Shown in pieces: positions 1-8,852 of a stretch of 33,725 nucleotides of DNA. The DNA is from Streptococcus pseudopneumoniae (lineage in GTDB: Bacteria; Bacillota; Bacilli; Lactobacillales; Streptococcaceae), in contig NZ_JUUO01000108.1 of the NCBI RefSeq assembly GCF_001074975.1, positions 1 to 33,725 on the forward strand, read 5' to 3'. Position numbers and translations under genes: made by a program. How positions within the stretch are numbered: the first letter of the stretch is position 1; each line of letters opens with the position of its first letter. Under the pieces are notes generated by a model that had not been told where the DNA came from, ran no database searches, and saw nothing but the letters and a program-made list of their open reading frames with translations.

Positions 1-61
1 TCAGTCACATATATAATCCAAGGTGAAGCTGACGTGGTTTGAAGAGATTTTCGAAGAGTAT
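1..61 (-). repeat. BOX element, partial (boxA end), cut by window edge
   Basis: Reverse-complement boxA: it ends with the terminal GAAGAGTAT and carries the conserved GACGTGGTTTGAAGAG core at 30-45. The stretch before it (CAGTCACATATAT) matches the usual boxA/boxB junction, so the rest of the element lies to the left of the window. It is the classical GAAAATCTCTTC terminal variant. Confidence 0.85.
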
Positions 62-82
62 AAGCCTAGTGGCTATATTCAG

Positions 83-127
83 AAAAAGGCCTTACCAGAC
101 GCTTATTGGTTCTGGTAGGGCCTTTTC
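83..127 (-). terminator. Intrinsic terminator of the kimA-like gene
   Basis: An inverted repeat AAAAGGCCTTACCAGA / TCTGGTAGGGCCTTTT with an 11-nt loop lies directly after the minus-strand stop at 129. T/A runs on both sides mean it could also work in the plus direction. Confidence 0.85.
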
Positions 128-128
128 T

Positions 129-1973
129 TTATTCTTTTAAGTGATAAGAGTAGCTAGCGACAACGATGTCTTGGTGCCAACGAAGGGCGTATTTGAGTTT
201 GAGACTCATCTGATTGTGCAGGATATTTTGCCAAGGTTTATTAGGGATAAACTGGGGAACGAGGACAGTGACTGTATAGTTCTTTTTCTGAGCTTCCTCG
301 GAAATCCGTTTGACATACTTGACAGTAGGGGTGATGATGTTGCGGTAGCTGGTCTTGATGTTTTTCAGAGTAATGGTTGGGAAGTAATCGGCAAATTCTT
401 GGAGAATTTCTTGATCTTTTTCTGCTGTCTCCTTGGTAGAAATATGCATGGCTAGGACTTCGTCACCGATACTTTGAGCGTAGTTAATAGCTCCGACGCT
501 GACTCGGGTGACATTTCCTACTAGGACCAGAACCAGATTGCCGTCGTAAGTACGTTTTTCGATTCCTTCATAGAGTCGCAGTTGTTGGGCTACTTTTTGG
601 TAATGACTGTGAATTGCCAAGAAGAGTAGGGTGAGTGCGAGGATAATCGGGAAGAAAGGCCAGATATCACTGAGACGGAAAAAGAGCAGGATTAGCACAA
701 TAGCGTAGCAAATGATTGCCCCAAGGATATTAGCAAGAGCAGGTTTTAAGAAGTTGGCCCCTTTTTCCTTTTTCCAATGACGAATCATCCCAGTCTGAGA
801 TAGGGCGAAGGGAACGAAGACCCCGATAGTATAAAGAGGAATCAAGCGTTCGGTATTGCCATTAAAAATGAGAAGAAGAATCATAGCCCCAAAAGCCAGA
901 GTTAAAATTCCATTGGAGTAGCCTAGGCGGTCTCCTTTTTCCATAAAGAGATGGGGCATGTATTTGTTTTTAGCCATATTGTAAGCCAGCATAGGGAAGG
1001 CCGAAAAGCCAGTATTTGCAGCTACGGCCAAAATCAAGGCTGTGGAGAATTGGAAGATATAATACCCAAGGTGGCCAAAGAAGGAATTACCAAGGATGCC
1101 TTGAGCCATCTGTGAAAGAATAGTTTCTCCGTGTTGAGGCATAATCCCCATCCAGTAGTTTAGGAAGGTGATACCAGCAAAAAGAAAACCTAAAATCAGT
1201 GACATAATGGTCAAGGTTTGAGCGGCATTCTTTTCTTTTGGAGCCTTGAAAAAGGGAACAGCATTTGAAATAGCTTCAACCCCTGTCAGAGAGGCAGATC
1301 CGCTGGTAAAAGCTCTTAGGATGAGAACGATAGACAGGTTCGGAACAGCATGCCCAATAGGTGAAGTTGCCTGATAGCTGAGAGAACCAGTTACTAGTTG
1401 AAAGAATCCATAGAGCAAGAGAAAGACAGTACTGATGATAAAGAGATAGACAGGAATCATCAGTGAACTGGCAGATTCTTTCAACCCTCGTAAGTTCAAG
1501 AGCATGAGCAAGCAAACCAGAAAAATAGAGATGTGAAGGTTGTAAGGGTGAAGAGCAGGGAGAGCTGCTGTGATAGCGTCAGCTCCAGATGCAACGGATA
1601 CCGCTACGGTCAACATATAGTCAACCAGAAGACTACCTCCAGCAATCAAGCCAAGTTCGGGAGATAGATTTTCTCGAGTAACCATATATGCCCCTCCCCC
1701 TTGAGGATAGGCATGGATAATTTGACGGTAGGAAACGGTCAGGCTAGCTAGAAGCAGGAGGACAAAGAGGCCGATAGGAAGGCTCCACCATATAGCTAGA
1801 GGAGAGAGACTAGCCAAGACGAGAACTACTTGCTCAGGCCCATAGGCGATGGAGGACAGAGCGTCGCTTGACAACATGGCTAGTGCCTGCATTTTCCCCA
1901 GCAGTCCCCCTTCGCCTTCGGTTAAGGACTTGAGAGGACGACCGATAAAGGTCTGTTTTAATTTTGTAAGCAT
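129..1973 (-). CDS. kimA: KimA-type potassium importer (APC/KUP family)
   Basis: 614-residue integral membrane protein, predicted to import K+ with H+. The N-terminal part holds about 12 hydrophobic segments. It opens with the KimA-like motif GRPLKSLTEGEG, followed by LAMLSSDALSSIAYG and YPQGGGAYMV, which match the Bacillus KimA (YdaO) pattern as I remember it. The last 130 or so residues form a hydrophilic cytosolic domain of the universal-stress type (LVLVGNVTRVSVGAINYAQ). The start at 1973 is chosen because AAAGGAAAG precedes it and a 17-bp-spaced promoter sits at 2008-2036. The open frame runs on to 2222, but that would pass through the promoter. It is divergent from tatD. KimA in Bacillus is controlled by c-di-AMP; no riboswitch is evident here. 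A generic amino-acid permease is the alternative call. Confidence 0.75.
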   Translation of the reverse strand: MLTKLKQTFIGRPLKSLTEGEGGLLGKMQALAMLSSDALSSIAYGPEQVVLVLASLSPLAIWWSLPIGLFVLLLLASLTVSYRQIIHAYPQGGGAYMVTRENLSPELGLIAGGSLLVDYMLTVAVSVASGADAITAALPALHPYNLHISIFLVCLLMLLNLRGLKESASSLMIPVYLFIISTVFLLLYGFFQLVTGSLSYQATSPIGHAVPNLSIVLILRAFTSGSASLTGVEAISNAVPFFKAPKEKNAAQTLTIMSLILGFLFAGITFLNYWMGIMPQHGETILSQMAQGILGNSFFGHLGYYIFQFSTALILAVAANTGFSAFPMLAYNMAKNKYMPHLFMEKGDRLGYSNGILTLAFGAMILLLIFNGNTERLIPLYTIGVFVPFALSQTGMIRHWKKEKGANFLKPALANILGAIICYAIVLILLFFRLSDIWPFFPIILALTLLFLAIHSHYQKVAQQLRLYEGIEKRTYDGNLVLVLVGNVTRVSVGAINYAQSIGDEVLAMHISTKETAEKDQEILQEFADYFPTITLKNIKTSYRNIITPTVKYVKRISEEAQKKNYTVTVLVPQFIPNKPWQNILHNQMSLKLKYALRWHQDIVVASYSYHLKE

Positions 1974-2007
1974 TTTCTTTCCTTTTCTGAAAATTTCAAT
2001 AAGTGTT

Positions 2008-2036
2008 ATTATACTGCTTTGGAAAAAGAGCGTCAA
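2008..2036 (-). promoter_or_regulatory. Promoter of kimA-like gene
   Basis: On the minus strand, TTGACG (2036-2031) and TATAAT (2013-2008) are separated by exactly 17 bp. The -10 is about 35 nt ahead of the chosen start, consistent with the internal ATG at 1973. Confidence 0.85.
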
Positions 2037-2092
2037 GAGATGACGATGGGTTTTAGAATATTTTTTATAGATGAGGAGAGAGGACAGTTTTT

Positions 2093-2101
2093 TGGTATAA
2101 T
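2093..2101 (+). promoter_or_regulatory. Extended -10 promoter of the tatD operon
   Basis: TGG-TATAAT with no recognisable -35. It lies 27 nt before the tatD ATG and is divergent from the kimA promoter. Confidence 0.75.
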
Positions 2102-2128
2102 AGTAGATAGAAAACGAGGTTAGAAGAG

Positions 2129-2902
2129 ATGATTTTTGATACACATACACACTTGAATGTAGAAGAATTTGCAGGTCGTGAGGCAGAAGAAATTGCCTTG
2201 GCTGCTGAGATGGGTGTGACACAGATGAATATTGTTGGTTTTGATCAACCGACGATAGAGCGTGCCTTGGAGTTGGTAGATGAGTATGACCAACTTTACG
2301 CGACTATTGGTTGGCATCCGACAGAAGCTGGGACGTATACAGAGGAGATTGAAGCCTACTTGCTTGACAAGCTCAAGCATCCCAAGGTTGTTGCTTTAGG
2401 TGAAATTGGTTTAGACTACCATTGGATGACAGCGCCAAAAGAAGTACAGGAGCAGGTTTTTCGTCGTCAGATTCAGCTATCTAAGGACTTGGATTTGCCT
2501 TTTGTTGTCCATACCCGTGATGCGCTGGAAGATACCTATGAGATTATTAAGAGCGAGGGAGTTGGTCCCCGAGGTGGTATCATGCATTCATTTTCAGGGA
2601 CGCTTGAGTGGGCAGAGAAGTTTGTGGAGCTTGGTATGATCATTTCCTTCTCAGGAGTGGTGACTTTCAAGAAGGCAACTGACATCCAAGAAGCAGCTAA
2701 AGAGTTACCTTTGGACAAGATTTTGGTGGAAACAGATGCGCCCTACTTAGCACCTGTACCCAAGCGTGGTCGTGAAAATAAAACAGCCTATACTCGCTAT
2801 GTAGTGGACTTTATAGCTGACTTGCGTGGGATGACGGCAGAAGAGCTAGCGACGGTAACAACTGCAAATGCAGAGCGAATTTTTGGATTGGACAGCAAGT
2901 AA
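2129..2902 (+). CDS. tatD: TatD-family metal-dependent hydrolase/DNase
   Basis: 257 residues, the usual TatD length. The metal-binding N-terminus THTH (H6, H8), the central GEIGLDYHW with its glutamate, HTRDA, and the C-terminal ETDAPYLAP (D203) are all present, so the TIM-barrel two-metal site looks intact. TatD enzymes act on DNA or RNA 3' ends; the physiological substrate is unsettled. The start has GAGG/AGAAGAG upstream. The stop overlaps the rnmV ATG by one base (TAATG), so the two are translationally coupled. The tatD-rnmV-rsmA order is common in Bacillota. Confidence 0.95.
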   Translation: MIFDTHTHLNVEEFAGREAEEIALAAEMGVTQMNIVGFDQPTIERALELVDEYDQLYATIGWHPTEAGTYTEEIEAYLLDKLKHPKVVALGEIGLDYHWMTAPKEVQEQVFRRQIQLSKDLDLPFVVHTRDALEDTYEIIKSEGVGPRGGIMHSFSGTLEWAEKFVELGMIISFSGVVTFKKATDIQEAAKELPLDKILVETDAPYLAPVPKRGRENKTAYTRYVVDFIADLRGMTAEELATVTTANAERIFGLDSK

Positions 2903-3468
2903 TGAGAGAGAAAATTTCCCAAGTCATCGTGGTTGAAGGGCGTGATGATACGGCCAATCTCAAACGCTATTTCAATGTAGAGACCTATGAGACTCGAGGT
3001 TCTGCCATCAATGACCAGGATATAGAGCGGATTCAGCGTCTGCACCAACGTCATGGGGTCATTGTCTTTACAGACCCAGATTTTAATGGGGAGCGGATTC
3101 GGCGCATGATTATGACGGCCATTCCAACGGTTCAGCATGCCTTCCTCAAACGAGAAGAAGCTGTTCCTAAGTCCAAAACCAAGGGGTGTTCTCTGGGAAT
3201 TGAGCATGCCAGTTATGAAGACCTGAAAACGGCTCTAGCTCAGGTAACAGAACAATTTGAACATGAGAGTCAGTTTGATATCAGTCGTAGCGACTTGATT
3301 CGCCTTGGTTTTCTAGCAGGGGCAGATAGCCGTAAGCGCAGAGAATATCTGGGAGAGGCTCTCCGAATCGGCTATTCTAACGGCAAGCAACTCCTCAAGC
3401 GTTTAGAGTTGTTTGGGGTTACCTTGACAGAAGTGGAAGAAGCTATGAAATCTTATGAGAACAGCTAA
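2902..3468 (+). CDS. rnmV: Ribonuclease M5 (5S rRNA maturation)
   Basis: 188-residue Toprim-domain nuclease that trims 5S rRNA precursor, in Bacillus with help from ribosomal protein L18. The Toprim acidic residues are visible: E12 in VVEGRDD and the DxD pair D58/D60 in FTDPDFNGE. The C-terminal half (after about residue 95) is the M5-specific region ending in GYSNGKQLLKRLELFG. The start overlaps the tatD stop. It is followed 64 bp later by rsmA, giving a block for rRNA processing and modification. Confidence 0.95.
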   Translation: MREKISQVIVVEGRDDTANLKRYFNVETYETRGSAINDQDIERIQRLHQRHGVIVFTDPDFNGERIRRMIMTAIPTVQHAFLKREEAVPKSKTKGCSLGIEHASYEDLKTALAQVTEQFEHESQFDISRSDLIRLGFLAGADSRKRREYLGEALRIGYSNGKQLLKRLELFGVTLTEVEEAMKSYENS

Positions 3469-3493
3469 GCAGACCCCAAATGTAAGGGGAATG

Positions 3494-3502
3494 TGTTACA
3501 AT
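3494..3502 (+). promoter_or_regulatory. Extended -10 promoter before rsmA
   Basis: TGT-TACAAT lies 30 nt upstream of the rsmA ATG, in the only real gap of the operon. It would give rsmA-rsgA-rpe-thiN-rmuC-yhaM an internal start. Confidence 0.55.
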
Positions 3503-3532
3503 AGAAGTAACAGATAATAGAAAAGAGAATAG

Positions 3533-4405
3533 ATGAGAATTGCAGATTATAGCGTGACCAAGGCAGTGCTGGAGCGTCACGGTTTTACCTTTAAAAAATC
3601 CTTCGGACAAAATTTCCTGACGGATACCAATATTCTTCAAAAAATCGTGGATACGGCTGAAATTAATGACCAGGTCAATGTTATCGAAATCGGGCCAGGT
3701 ATTGGTGCTTTGACAGAGTTTTTGGCTGAGCGTGCAGCTGAAGTCATGGCCTTTGAGATTGACCACCGTTTGGTGCCAATTTTGGCAGATACCTTGCGTG
3801 ATTTTGATAATGTGACCGTAGTCAACGAGGATATTCTCAAGGTTGACTTGGCGCAACATATCCAGAATTTTAAAAATCCTGACCTGCCAATCAAGGTAGT
3901 AGCCAACTTGCCTTATTACATCACGACGCCTATTCTCATGCACTTGATTGAAAGTGGCATTCCTTTTAGTGAGTTTGTGGTCATGATGCAGAAAGAAGTG
4001 GCGGATCGCATTTCCGCTCAACCGAATACCAAGGCTTATGGTAGCTTGTCGATTGCGGTGCAGTATTACATGACTGCCAAGGTTGCCTTTATCGTGCCTC
4101 GTACGGTCTTTGTGCCAGCGCCAAATGTGGACTCAGCTATCTTGAAAATGGTGCGTCGTCCAGAGCCAGCCGTAGCAGTGGAAGACGAGAACTTCTTCTT
4201 TAAGGTTTCTAAGGCAAGTTTTACCCATCGTCGCAAGACCTTATGGAATAACTTGACAGGTTACTTTGGTAAGACTGAAGAGGTCAAGGATAAGCTGACC
4301 AAGGCCTTGGACCAAGCAGGTTTGTCACCAAGTGTACGTGGGGAAGCTCTCAGCTTGGAAGAATTTGCCAGCCTAGCAGACGCACTTAAAGGGCAAGGAC
4401 TCTAA
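3533..4405 (+). CDS. rsmA: 16S rRNA dimethyladenosine transferase RsmA/KsgA
   Basis: 290 residues. It dimethylates A1518 and A1519 (E. coli numbering) in helix 45 of 16S rRNA during late 30S assembly. Motifs: KKSFGQNFL (~21-29), the SAM-binding [13 protein letters not shown] (~49-61), acidic FEID, and the catalytic NLPYY (125-129). The C-terminal KsgA domain has [13 protein letters not shown]. Full length, with rsgA starting one base after its stop. The pairing with RsgA, another 30S maturation factor, fits co-expression. Loss of KsgA in other bacteria gives kasugamycin resistance. Confidence 0.97.
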   Translation: MRIADYSVTKAVLERHGFTFKKSFGQNFLTDTNILQKIVDTAEINDQVNVIEIGPGIGALTEFLAERAAEVMAFEIDHRLVPILADTLRDFDNVTVVNEDILKVDLAQHIQNFKNPDLPIKVVANLPYYITTPILMHLIESGIPFSEFVVMMQKEVADRISAQPNTKAYGSLSIAVQYYMTAKVAFIVPRTVFVPAPNVDSAILKMVRRPEPAVAVEDENFFFKVSKASFTHRRKTLWNNLTGYFGKTEEVKDKLTKALDQAGLSPSVRGEALSLEEFASLADALKGQGL

Positions 4406-4406
4406 G

Positions 4407-5285
4407 ATGCAGGGACAAATCATTAAAGCCTTGGCTGGATTCTACTATGTAGAGAGTGATGACCAAGTCTATCAAACACGCGCGCGTGGAAATTTCCGTA
4501 AAAAAGGGCATACACCTTATGTTGGGGACTGGGTAGATTTTTCTGCCGAGGAAAATTCAGAAGGCTATATCCTCAAGATTCATGAACGGAAAAACAGTCT
4601 GGTCCGTCCGCCTATTGTCAATATTGACCAAGCTGTGGTGATCATGTCTGTCAAGGAACCTGATTTTAACAGCAATTTGCTGGATCGGTTCTTGGTTCTT
4701 TTGGAGCACAAGGACATCCATCCCATCGTCTATATTTCTAAGATGGATTTGTTGGAAGATAGGTCAGAATTGGATTTTTACCAACAAACCTATGGTGCTA
4801 TTGGATACGATTTTGTGACCAGTAAGGAGGAACTTTTGCCCTTGTTAATAGGCAAGGTTACAGTCTTTATGGGGCAGACGGGTGTTGGAAAATCAACTCT
4901 TCTCAATAAAATCGCACCAGACCTTAATCTTGAAACAGGAGAAATCTCAGACAGTCTGGGTCGTGGGCGCCATACCACTCGAGCTGTTAGTTTTTATAAC
5001 CTCAATGGGGGTAAAATCGCAGACACACCAGGTTTTTCATCACTGGATTATGAAGTGACAACGACTGAAGACCTTAACCAGGCTTTTCCAGAGATTGCTA
5101 GTGTCAGTCGAGACTGCAAATTCCGCACTTGTACACATACCCATGAGCCGTCCTGTGCTGTCAAGCCAGCAGTAGAAGAAGGAATTATTGCCACCTTCCG
5201 TTTTGACAACTACCTGCAATTCCTCAGTGAAATTGAAAATCGTAGAGAAACCTATAAAAAAGTCAGCAAAAAAATTCCAAAATAA
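4407..5285 (+). CDS. rsgA: Ribosome small-subunit GTPase RsgA (YjeQ/EngC)
   Basis: 292 residues, a circularly permuted GTPase that checks maturing 30S subunits. Domain order: N-terminal OB-fold (~1-70), then the permuted G domain with G4 SKMD (~112) before the P-loop GQTGVGKS (~156-163), a switch region with GRHTTR, DTPG (~205), and the C-terminal zinc motif C-x4-C-x-H-x5-C (~236-249). All key residues are present. It starts one base after rsmA; the SD lies inside rsmA (GGGCAAGGA). The following rpe is 10 bp away. Confidence 0.97.
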   Translation: MQGQIIKALAGFYYVESDDQVYQTRARGNFRKKGHTPYVGDWVDFSAEENSEGYILKIHERKNSLVRPPIVNIDQAVVIMSVKEPDFNSNLLDRFLVLLEHKDIHPIVYISKMDLLEDRSELDFYQQTYGAIGYDFVTSKEELLPLLIGKVTVFMGQTGVGKSTLLNKIAPDLNLETGEISDSLGRGRHTTRAVSFYNLNGGKIADTPGFSSLDYEVTTTEDLNQAFPEIASVSRDCKFRTCTHTHEPSCAVKPAVEEGIIATFRFDNYLQFLSEIENRRETYKKVSKKIPK

Positions 5286-5295
5286 GGAGAAACCT

Positions 5296-5952
5296 ATGTC
5301 TCAATACAAGATTGCTCCGTCAATTCTGGCAGCAGATTATGCCAACTTTGAACGTGAAATCAAACGTCTAGAAGCAACTGGGGCAGAGTATGCCCATATC
5401 GATATCATGGATGGTCATTTTGTACCGCAAATCAGTTTTGGTGCGGGTGTGGTCGAATCTCTTCGTCCCCATAGCAAGATGGTCTTTGACTGCCACTTGA
5501 TGGTGTCAAACCCTGAGCATCATTTAGAAGACTTTGCGCGTGCAGGTGCGGATATTATCAGCATCCATGTGGAAGCAACACCTCATATTCATGGTGCCCT
5601 CCAAAAAATTCGTTCACTCGGTGTTAAGCCTTCAGTCGTTATCAATCCTGGCACACCAGTTGAAGCCGTCAAGCACGTTCTTCACCTAGTTGACCAAGTC
5701 TTAGTCATGACGGTTAACCCAGGCTTTGGTGGACAAGCCTTTCTACCAGAGACCATGGATAAGGTCCGTGAGTTGGTTGCCCTTCGTGAGGAAAAAGGCT
5801 TGAACTATGAAATCGAAGTGGATGGTGGGATTGATGATCAAACTATTGCCCAAGCCAAAGAAGCTGGTGCGACTGTTTTTGTAGCAGGTTCCTATGTCTT
5901 TAAGGGAGATGTCAATGAGCGAGTACAAACTCTCAGAAAACAACTGGACTAA
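5296..5952 (+). CDS. rpe: Ribulose-phosphate 3-epimerase
   Basis: 218 residues, a TIM-barrel enzyme interconverting ribulose-5-P and xylulose-5-P in the pentose phosphate pathway. The metal-site pattern H34, D36, H67 (HIDIMDGHF, DCHLM) and the VDGGID aspartate (~175) are intact, as is the phosphate loop NPGFGGQ. The start at 5296 follows a strong AAGGAGA at 5284-5290 just after the rsgA stop. The frame is open further upstream, but that would overlap rsgA by about 100 bp without an SD. Its 3' end overlaps thiN by 38 bp. Confidence 0.97.
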   Translation: MSQYKIAPSILAADYANFEREIKRLEATGAEYAHIDIMDGHFVPQISFGAGVVESLRPHSKMVFDCHLMVSNPEHHLEDFARAGADIISIHVEATPHIHGALQKIRSLGVKPSVVINPGTPVEAVKHVLHLVDQVLVMTVNPGFGGQAFLPETMDKVRELVALREEKGLNYEIEVDGGIDDQTIAQAKEAGATVFVAGSYVFKGDVNERVQTLRKQLD

Positions 5953-6577
5953 GGTTGCCGTTTTTGCAGGAGGAGACCGCGGTCATTATCGGACGGACTT
6001 TGATAGTTTTGTCGGTGTGGATCGAGGCTCGCTCTGGGTCTTGGAGGAAAATCTACCTCTTGCTCTAGCGGTTGGAGATTTTGATTCTGTCACTGCAGAA
6101 GAGCGACAGGTGATTCAAAAAAGTGCCCAGCATTTTGTCCAAGCCCGACCAGAAAAGGATGATACAGATCTGGAATTGGCTCTCTTGACTATCTTTGAGA
6201 AAAATCCTCAGGCTCAGGTCACTATTTTCGGTGCTTTGGGTGGTCGTATTGACCATATGCTGGCTAATGTCTTTCTTCCAAGTAACCCCAAGTTGGCACC
6301 TTATATGCGCCAGATAGCGATTGAAGATGGACAAAACTTGATTGCCTATTGTCCAGAAGGGACCAGTCAGCTAGAACCTCGTTCAGACTACGACTACCTA
6401 GCCTTTATGCAGGTTCGGGATAGCCAGCTGACCATTCTTGGTGCCAAGTATGAGTTGACAGAGGAAAATTTTTTCTTTAAAAAAGTGTACGCTTCTAACG
6501 AATATATAGATAGGGAAGTGTCGGTGACTTGCCCAGATGGCTATGTGGTCGTACTGCATAGTAAGGACAGGAGGTAG
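5915..6577 (+). CDS. thiN: Thiamine pyrophosphokinase
   Basis: 220 residues. It transfers pyrophosphate from ATP to thiamine, making TPP, which is the cofactor of transketolase, the next enzyme after Rpe. The TPK catalytic domain shows FAGGDRGHY, VGDFDSV, EKDDTDLELAL and the GALGGRIDHMLANV motif; a short C-terminal binding domain follows. The start at 5915 is preferred because GGGAG (5904-5908) sits 6 nt upstream; an in-frame ATG at 5909 is too close to it. The reading frame begins inside rpe, so it is probably translationally coupled. Confidence 0.93.
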   Translation: MSEYKLSENNWTKVAVFAGGDRGHYRTDFDSFVGVDRGSLWVLEENLPLALAVGDFDSVTAEERQVIQKSAQHFVQARPEKDDTDLELALLTIFEKNPQAQVTIFGALGGRIDHMLANVFLPSNPKLAPYMRQIAIEDGQNLIAYCPEGTSQLEPRSDYDYLAFMQVRDSQLTILGAKYELTEENFFFKKVYASNEYIDREVSVTCPDGYVVVLHSKDRR

Positions 6578-6578
6578 G

Positions 6579-7835
6579 ATGGAAAGTTTACTTGTTCTAT
6601 TATTAATTACCAACCTAGCTGGACTCTTTCTGATTTGGCAAAGACAGGATAAGCAGGAAAAACATCTAGCCAAGAGCTTGGAGGATCAGGCAGATCACTT
6701 GTCAGACCAGTTGGATTACCGCTTTGAACAAGCCAGACAAGCCAGTCAACTAGACCAAAAAGACTTGGAAGTGGCTGTCAGCGACCGCTTGCAAGAAGTG
6801 AGAATTGAATTGCACCAGGGTCTGACTCAGGTCCGTCAAGAAATGACAGAGAATCTCTTGCAAACTAGAGATAAGACTGACCAACGTCTTCAAGCCTTAC
6901 AGGAATCAAATGAGCTACGTTTGGAACAAATGCGCCAGACGGTCGAGGAAAAGTTAGAAAAGACCTTACAGACACGCTTGCAGGTTTCCTTTGAGACAGT
7001 TTCCAAACAACTGGAATCGGTTAATCGTGGCCTTGGAGAAATGCAGACAGTTGCCCGCGATGTCGGTGCTCTTAACAAGGTTCTCTCAGGAACCAAGACG
7101 CGAGGAATTCTGGGTGAATTGCAACTGGGACAAATCATTGAGGACATCATGACACCTGCCCAGTATGAACGAGAATACGCAACGGTTGAAAACTCCAGTG
7201 AACGAGTGGAGTATGCCATCAAGTTACCCGGACAAGGCGACCAAGAATACGTCTATCTGCCAATCGACTCTAAGTTTCCACTGGCAGATTATTATCGCCT
7301 AGAAGAAGCCTATGAAGTGGGTGACAAGGATGAGATTGAAGGCTGTCGCAAGTCACTCCTAGCAAGCGTCAAGCGCTTTGCCAAGGATATCAAGAGCAAG
7401 TACATATCACCGCCTCGGACGACCAATTTTGGAGTTTTGTTTGTTCCGACAGAAGGTCTCTACTCAGAAATCGTCCGCAATCCTGTCTTCTTTGATGATT
7501 TGAGACGGGAGGAGCAGATTATTGTTGCAGGTCCAAGTACCCTATCAGCTCTTCTTAACTCCCTATCAGTTGGTTTCAAAACCCTCAATATCCAAAAGAG
7601 TGCTGACCATATCAGCAAGACTCTTGCCAGCGTCAAGACCGAGTTTGGCAAGTTTGGGGGAATTTTGGTTAAGGCACAAAAACACCTCCAACATGCCTCT
7701 GGCAATATTGATGAATTATTAAACCGTCGTACCACAGCTATCGAGCGGACGCTCCGTCACATTGAGTTGTCAGAAGGTGAGCCTGCGCTTGATCTACTCC
7801 ATTTCCAAGAAAATGAGGAAGAATATGAAGATTAG
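6579..7835 (+). CDS. rmuC: RmuC-family protein (DNA recombination-associated)
   Basis: 418 residues. Residues 1-18 or so form a membrane anchor (LLVLLLITNLAGLFLIW). A long heptad-rich coiled coil runs from about 25 to 155, then the RmuC domain follows, with GALNKVLSGTKTRGILGELQLGQIIE, LPIDSKFPLADYYRL and GVLFVPTEGLYSEIV. The domain is nuclease-like (PD-(D/E)XK type) and in E. coli limits rearrangement at inverted repeats. The SD AGGAGGT overlaps the thiN stop, and the stop overlaps the yhaM start. The exact substrate is unknown for the family. Confidence 0.93.
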   Translation: MESLLVLLLITNLAGLFLIWQRQDKQEKHLAKSLEDQADHLSDQLDYRFEQARQASQLDQKDLEVAVSDRLQEVRIELHQGLTQVRQEMTENLLQTRDKTDQRLQALQESNELRLEQMRQTVEEKLEKTLQTRLQVSFETVSKQLESVNRGLGEMQTVARDVGALNKVLSGTKTRGILGELQLGQIIEDIMTPAQYEREYATVENSSERVEYAIKLPGQGDQEYVYLPIDSKFPLADYYRLEEAYEVGDKDEIEGCRKSLLASVKRFAKDIKSKYISPPRTTNFGVLFVPTEGLYSEIVRNPVFFDDLRREEQIIVAGPSTLSALLNSLSVGFKTLNIQKSADHISKTLASVKTEFGKFGGILVKAQKHLQHASGNIDELLNRRTTAIERTLRHIELSEGEPALDLLHFQENEEEYED

Positions 7836-8766
7836 TCACATGAAAAAAGATGAGCTGTTTGAAGGCTTTTACCTAATCAAATCAGCTGACCTGAGGCAAA
7901 CTCGAGCTGGGAAAAACTATCTAGCCTTTACCTTCCAAGATGATAGTGGCGAGATTGATGGGAAGCTCTGGGATGCTCAACCTCATAACGTTGAGGCTTT
8001 TACCGCAGGTAAGGTTGTTCACATGAAAGGGCGACGAGAAGTTTATAACAATACCCCTCAAGTCAACCAAATTACTCTCCGCTTGCCTCAACCCGGTGAA
8101 CCCAATGATCCAGCTGATTTCAAGGTCAAGTCACCAGTTGATGTCAAGGAAATTCGTGACTACATGTCGCAAATGATTTTCAAAATTGAAAATCCTGTCT
8201 GGCAAAGAATTGTTCGAAAGCTCTACACCAAGTATGATAAGGAATTTTACTCCTATCCAGCTGCCAAGACTAATCACCATGCCTTTGAAACAGGCTTAGC
8301 CTATCATACGGCAACCATGGTGCGCTTGGCAGATGCTATTAGCGAGGTTTATCCTCAGCTCAATAAGAGCCTGCTCTATGCGGGGATTATGTTGCATGAT
8401 TTGGCTAAGGTCATCGAGTTGACGGGACCAGACCAGACCGAGTACACAGTCAGAGGTAATCTTCTTGGGCATATCGCTCTGATTGATAGCGAAATTACTA
8501 AGACAGTGATGGAACTCGACATCGATGATACCAAGGAAGAAGTTGTTCTGCTTCGTCACGTCATCCTCAGTCACCACGGCTTACTTGAGTATGGAAGCCC
8601 AGTCCGTCCACGCATTTTGGAAGCAGAGATTATCCATATGATTGACAATCTTGATGCTAGCATGATGATGATGTCTACAGCTCTGGCTTTGGTAGATAAG
8701 GGAGAGATGACCAATAAAATCTTCGCTATGGACAATCGTTCCTTCTATAAACCAGATTTAGATTAA
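7825..8766 (+). CDS. yhaM: 3'-5' exoribonuclease YhaM (OB-fold + HD domain)
   Basis: 313 residues. An N-terminal OB-fold for nucleic-acid binding (~10-90, with LAFTFQDDSGEIDGKLWD) is followed by an HD phosphohydrolase-type domain: H151/H152 in TNHHAF, the HD pair at 191-192 in GIMLHDLAKV, and a further HH in LSHHGLLEYGSP. Homologues trim short 3' single-stranded tails of RNA, and Staphylococcus Cbf1 was found as a replication-enhancer binder. It overlaps rmuC by 11 bp and is the last gene before a strong terminator. Confidence 0.93.
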   Translation: MKISHMKKDELFEGFYLIKSADLRQTRAGKNYLAFTFQDDSGEIDGKLWDAQPHNVEAFTAGKVVHMKGRREVYNNTPQVNQITLRLPQPGEPNDPADFKVKSPVDVKEIRDYMSQMIFKIENPVWQRIVRKLYTKYDKEFYSYPAAKTNHHAFETGLAYHTATMVRLADAISEVYPQLNKSLLYAGIMLHDLAKVIELTGPDQTEYTVRGNLLGHIALIDSEITKTVMELDIDDTKEEVVLLRHVILSHHGLLEYGSPVRPRILEAEIIHMIDNLDASMMMMSTALALVDKGEMTNKIFAMDNRSFYKPDLD

Positions 8767-8775
8767 TAATTTAAG

Positions 8776-8815
8776 AAAAATGAGCATTTTTTAGGATAAG
8801 AATGTTCGTTTTTTT
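8776..8815 (+). terminator. Intrinsic terminator after yhaM
   Basis: GAGCATT (8782-8788) pairs with AATGTTC (8801-8807), extended by the flanking A and T runs, and ends in seven T. Closes the tatD-yhaM operon. Confidence 0.85.
8801..8813 (-). promoter_or_regulatory. Candidate PurBox upstream of purR
   Basis: Read on the minus strand it is AAAAACGAACATT, 12 of 13 positions of the lactococcal/streptococcal PurBox AWWWCCGAACWWT. It ends about 15 bp before the purR -10. It coincides with the right arm and T-run of the yhaM terminator, so a chance match is possible. Confidence 0.35.
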
Positions 8816-8824
8816 ATGTGAATG

Positions 8825-8833
8825 TGGTATAAT
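8825..8833 (+). promoter_or_regulatory. Extended -10 promoter of purR
   Basis: TGG-TATAAT. The predicted transcript starts near 8840, so it would contain the whole BOX element before the purR start codon. Confidence 0.75.
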
Positions 8834-8852
8834 GGATAAAATATCAAAATTA

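Noticed and set aside
141-455. Plus-strand open frame opposite the end of kimA
   Set aside because: Shadow of the kimA C-terminal domain; no SD, no recognisable domain.
1974-2222. N-terminal extension of the kimA-like frame by 83 residues
   Set aside because: It runs through a well-spaced promoter, has no family similarity and no SD; the ATG at 1973 has both family match and SD.
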